DNA of 64,000 nt from Alteribacter natronophilus (GTDB lineage Bacteria > Bacillota > Bacilli > Bacillales > Salisediminibacteriaceae). The notes beneath the pieces were generated by a model, which did not search any database, was not told the DNA's origin, and worked only from the letters and a program-made list of their open reading frames with translations. Position numbers and translations under genes: made by a program. Each line of letters starts with the position of its first letter. Within the stretch, counting starts at the first letter, position 1. Shown one piece after another: positions 61,628-64,000 of this stretch. The DNA is taken from assembly GCF_006007885.1 (NCBI RefSeq), contig NZ_VCRO01000004.1, positions 1 through 64,000 of the forward strand, in the 5' to 3' direction.

Positions 61628-63292
61628 ATGAAGGTGAAAAATCACCAAGCCGCCATTTTTGCCCTGGGAGGCATGGGCGAGATCGGTAAAAACATGTACG
61701 GAATCCAATTTCAGGATGAGATTATCATTGTCGACGCTGGAGTCAAGTTCCCCGGGGACGAACTGCTGGGCGTTGATCTGGTCATTCCGGATTATACTTA
61801 CTTAGTTAAGAACGCGGATAAGATTAAAGGGCTGTTTATTACTCACGGGCACTTGGATCATATTGGGGGCGTGGCGTATCTGCTGCGTGAGATCAATATC
61901 CCTGTTTATGGCGGAAAGCTTGCTCTGGGATTGCTCCGCAGCCAGCTGGAGGAACATGGACTGCTTAGAACAGCTGATCTGAGGGAAATTGGCGAAGACG
62001 ATATCGTGAAATTCAATAAAACTTCCGTTTCGTTCTTCAGGACCACCCACAGCATACCGGATTCCTATGGTGTTGTGGTTAAAACACCGCAGGGAAATAT
62101 TGTGCATACAGGGGATTTCAAATTTGACTTTACCCCGGTTGGAGAACCTGCAAATCTTACGAGAATGGCCGCACTTGGAGAAGAGGGTGTTCTATGTCTC
62201 CTTTCTGACAGTACGAACAGTGAAGTGCCCGGGTTTACGATGTCCGAACGTAAAGTTGGCCAGAGTATCGATCAGATTTTCCAGGCAGTTGAAGGTAGAA
62301 TTATCTTCGCCACTTTTGCCTCAAATATATACCGGCTGCAGCAGGCCGTCGAGTCTGCCGTTAAATACGGCAGAAAAGTGGCGGTTTTTGGGCGGAGTAT
62401 GGAAAAAGCCGTTGATCTTGCTTTGGATTTAGGGTATATCAATGTCCCGAAAGAGACCTTTATTGACTCCCGTGAATTATCCAGGATTTCCAGTGACAGA
62501 GTAGCTATTCTCTGTACAGGCAGTCAGGGAGAACCGATGGCAGCTCTTTCGCGGATTGCCTACGGAACTCACCGTCAAATACAGGTTAACCCTGGGGATA
62601 CGGTTGTTTTTTCCTCATCCCCAATTCCCGGCAACGCCCTGAGTGTAAGTAAAACCATTGATCAGCTGTACCGTGCGGGAGCAGAGGTGATTCACGGGCC
62701 GTTAAATGATATTCATACCTCGGGCCATGGAGGACAGGAGGAACAGAAGTTAATGCTGAGCTTAATGAAGCCAAAGTACTTTCTGCCAATCCATGGGGAA
62801 TACCGGATGCTTAAGCAGCACGTGAAACTGGCCGTGGACTGCGGGGTTGAAGAAGAGAACTGTTTTGTCATGGATAATGGTGATGTGCTGGCCATTGAAG
62901 AGAAAGAAGCCGTGATTACAGGTAAGGTACCAGCCGGTTCAGTTAATATTGATGGAAAAGGGATCGGTGATATTGGAAACATCGTTATACGAGACAGAAG
63001 AATTCTTTCCGAGGAAGGGCTTGTCGTGGTGGTCGTAACTTTAAACCTCAAGGAGTTTAAGGTCACATCCGGACCGGATCTTATCTCACGGGGATTTGTG
63101 TACATGAGGGAATCAGGAGAGCTGATCAATAAAGCCCAGAAGTTACTGTCTGACCACCTCAATGGGCTGATGAACAGTAAAACGAGTCAATGGTCGGAAA
63201 TTAAAAATGAAATCACAGATCTTCTTGGACCGTTTTTATATGAAAAAACAAAGCGGAGACCGATGATTCTGCCAATCATTATGGAGGTGTAA
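61628..63292 (+). CDS. rnjA: ribonuclease J (RNase J1-like)
   Basis: A 554-residue metallo-beta-lactamase/beta-CASP ribonuclease, nearly collinear with B. subtilis RNase J1. The metal site is [10 protein letters not shown] (72-81: His73, His75, Asp77, His78), then [41 protein letters not shown], and PIHGEYRM. The usual Glu in HGHEDH is Leu here, a position not bound to metal. The C-terminal domain ends [13 protein letters not shown] as in RnjA. It degrades and matures RNA 5'-to-3'. AGGAG precedes the ATG. It lies between 341-bp direct repeats. It may be the main RNase J1 or a second copy. Confidence 0.93.
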   Translation: MKVKNHQAAIFALGGMGEIGKNMYGIQFQDEIIIVDAGVKFPGDELLGVDLVIPDYTYLVKNADKIKGLFITHGHLDHIGGVAYLLREINIPVYGGKLALGLLRSQLEEHGLLRTADLREIGEDDIVKFNKTSVSFFRTTHSIPDSYGVVVKTPQGNIVHTGDFKFDFTPVGEPANLTRMAALGEEGVLCLLSDSTNSEVPGFTMSERKVGQSIDQIFQAVEGRIIFATFASNIYRLQQAVESAVKYGRKVAVFGRSMEKAVDLALDLGYINVPKETFIDSRELSRISSDRVAILCTGSQGEPMAALSRIAYGTHRQIQVNPGDTVVFSSSPIPGNALSVSKTIDQLYRAGAEVIHGPLNDIHTSGHGGQEEQKLMLSLMKPKYFLPIHGEYRMLKQHVKLAVDCGVEEENCFVMDNGDVLAIEEKEAVITGKVPAGSVNIDGKGIGDIGNIVIRDRRILSEEGLVVVVVTLNLKEFKVTSGPDLISRGFVYMRESGELINKAQKLLSDHLNGLMNSKTSQWSEIKNEITDLLGPFLYEKTKRRPMILPIIMEV

Positions 63293-63329
63293 CGCCGGAT
63301 TCGGAGTGTCAGGAGGATGTCCGAGCTGA

Positions 63330-63362
63330 AGAAACAGGCTGTTGAGAAAGTAACTCAACAGC
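63330..63362 (+). terminator. terminator of rnjA
   Basis: AGGCTGTTGAG / CTCAACAGCCT stem with loop AAAGTAA, weak T run. Confidence 0.8.
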
Positions 63363-63373
63363 CTTAATACTTT

Positions 63374-63596
63374 GATTGGAGAGTCAGTGGATGATCTCAT
63401 TTTCTGCACCCGGACGATGATCAATGAAAACCGTCTTTATTTTCAGGGCGCACGTAAAAAAGAAGTGAGGGAAGAGGTGAACAGGGATTTTGCCCGGCTG
63501 TTTTACCCTTCCAGGGAAGAGTGGAGAAAACAGGTGATCGATAAAGGAAGAGAAGGCCTTGAAGCGGTGCTGCGAAGTGAAAACATCCAGGTGTAA
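63374..63596 (+). pseudogene. 3' fragment of the M14-like peptidase gene (second copy)
   Basis: 73 codons in frame, from IGESVDDLIFCTRTMINENR to SENIQV, almost identical to the end of the gene at 60197. It starts within a few bases of the rnjA terminator. It has no start or upstream part, so it is a recent partial duplicate. Confidence 0.92.
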
Positions 63597-63633
63597 TCTG
63601 GTTAAAGACCAAGAAGTAAAAAATGATACAACG

Positions 63634-63676
63634 AAGGTTTCCCGGTAGTTCACTGAACTTTTGGGAAGCCTTTTTT
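63634..63676 (+). terminator. duplicated peptidase terminator
   Basis: The same hairpin as at 61356, with one loop change. Confidence 0.85.
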
Positions 63677-63782
63677 ATTTCTTTTTCTGCATGTAGGAAG
63701 GTGCAGGGGGGGATAATAGTACTTCTCACTGTGCGCAGGAAAGAAAGCAAACAGACAGAACTGAGAGGCGTGATTTGCACAA

Positions 63783-64000
63783 ATGATTTCAGCCATTCTA
63801 ATCGGGCTCACGATCCTTTTTATCGCAGCCAATCTCTATTACTTTTTCACCAGTAAGTCTTATAACAAAAGCTACTTTGATCCTGCAATGTTCTACAAAC
63901 TATTCCTGGTGATGCTTGGAGTGACTTTCGGGTTCACGCTGCTTTATTATTTTTTGTCCTTCAATGAAGTGATTCTGAGAATCAATGATCCCAAGGGTGA
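63783..64000 (+). CDS. start of a probable two-helix potassium channel protein (runs off the window)
   Basis: The first 72 codons: MISAILIGLTILFIAANLYY, then a second hydrophobic segment ending YYFLSFNEVILRIND. This start resembles small Bacillus ion-channel proteins with a pore loop, but the selectivity filter would lie beyond the window, so the call is tentative. GAGAGGCG lies upstream. Confidence 0.5.
   Translation, partial: MISAILIGLTILFIAANLYYFFTSKSYNKSYFDPAMFYKLFLVMLGVTFGFTLLYYFLSFNEVILRINDPKG

Larger units (their letters stand above)
63374..63714. repeat. 341-bp direct repeat, right copy
   Basis: Partner of 61096-61436. Recombination between the two would remove a 2,278-bp block with rnjA. 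Confidence 0.95.

Overview
The window reads as chromosome of a spore-forming Bacillaceae bacterium of moderate GC. Evidence for this: an rRNA operon end; the thiL-tsaE-tsaB-rimI-tsaD, ydiF, moaC, rex, ydiK-ydiL, groES-groEL gene set in the order known from Bacillus subtilis; a perfect CIRCE operator; a GerA-type spore germinant receptor operon; a YteA-like DksA/TraR protein; RNase J. Many secreted or lipid-anchored proteins have very acidic stretches, which suggests a salt- or alkali-adapted lifestyle (inference).

Layout. 1-1330: 5S rRNA 3' part, terminator, a quinone-oxidoreductase-like gene. 1393-4423: a drug-response unit, with promoter, long leader, small upstream ORF and terminator hairpin ahead of an ABC-F ATPase and an overlapping AAC(3)-type aminoglycoside acetyltransferase. 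4518-7240: a LytTR regulator fused to a degenerate ABC ATPase, followed by an ABC exporter. 7509-11300: TetR regulator, small proteins, hydrolase, trans-sulfuration enzyme. 11798-15424: thiL and the t6A tRNA-modification genes, with a dense DnaA-box cluster just downstream of tsaD (15731-15964). 15999-30234: membrane proteins, amine oxidase, YdiF, a transglutaminase lipoprotein, an amino-acid ABC importer, a DUF418 protein. 30326-33338: MazG-like, DUF4188, PadR with its operator, moaC, rex. 33743-43739: an accessory block between rex and ydiK (germinant receptor, lytic transglycosylase, MFS pump, methyltransferase, small proteins); no tatAy/tatCy is seen where B. subtilis has them. 44126-47661: ydiK, ydiL, groES, groEL.

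Downstream of groEL the sequence becomes accessory and scarred. A solitary protein with several winged-helix-like segments and a FokI-like nuclease domain (47831-49885) lies between groEL and a decayed copy of the groEL 3' end. Then come three genes (one broken) for membrane proteins with Ltp-type repeats, the domain of phage superinfection-exclusion lipoproteins; one has a long charged-helix stalk encoded by a 24-bp minisatellite. Between them are gene remnants. The right end has an unrecognised two-gene pair, an RsbR-like protein, an M14-like peptidase gene whose 3' end is present three times, RNase J lying between two 341-bp direct repeats, and the start of a probable potassium channel.

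Across the window, many gene ends carry locus-specific tandem repeats with a period near 20.5-21 bp (or 42 and 52 bp), close to whole numbers of DNA helical turns. I regard the FokI-like/Ltp region, the DnaA-box cluster and these phased repeats as the most interesting content. Starts were chosen from ribosome-binding sites read by eye; family calls come from motif recognition without database search.
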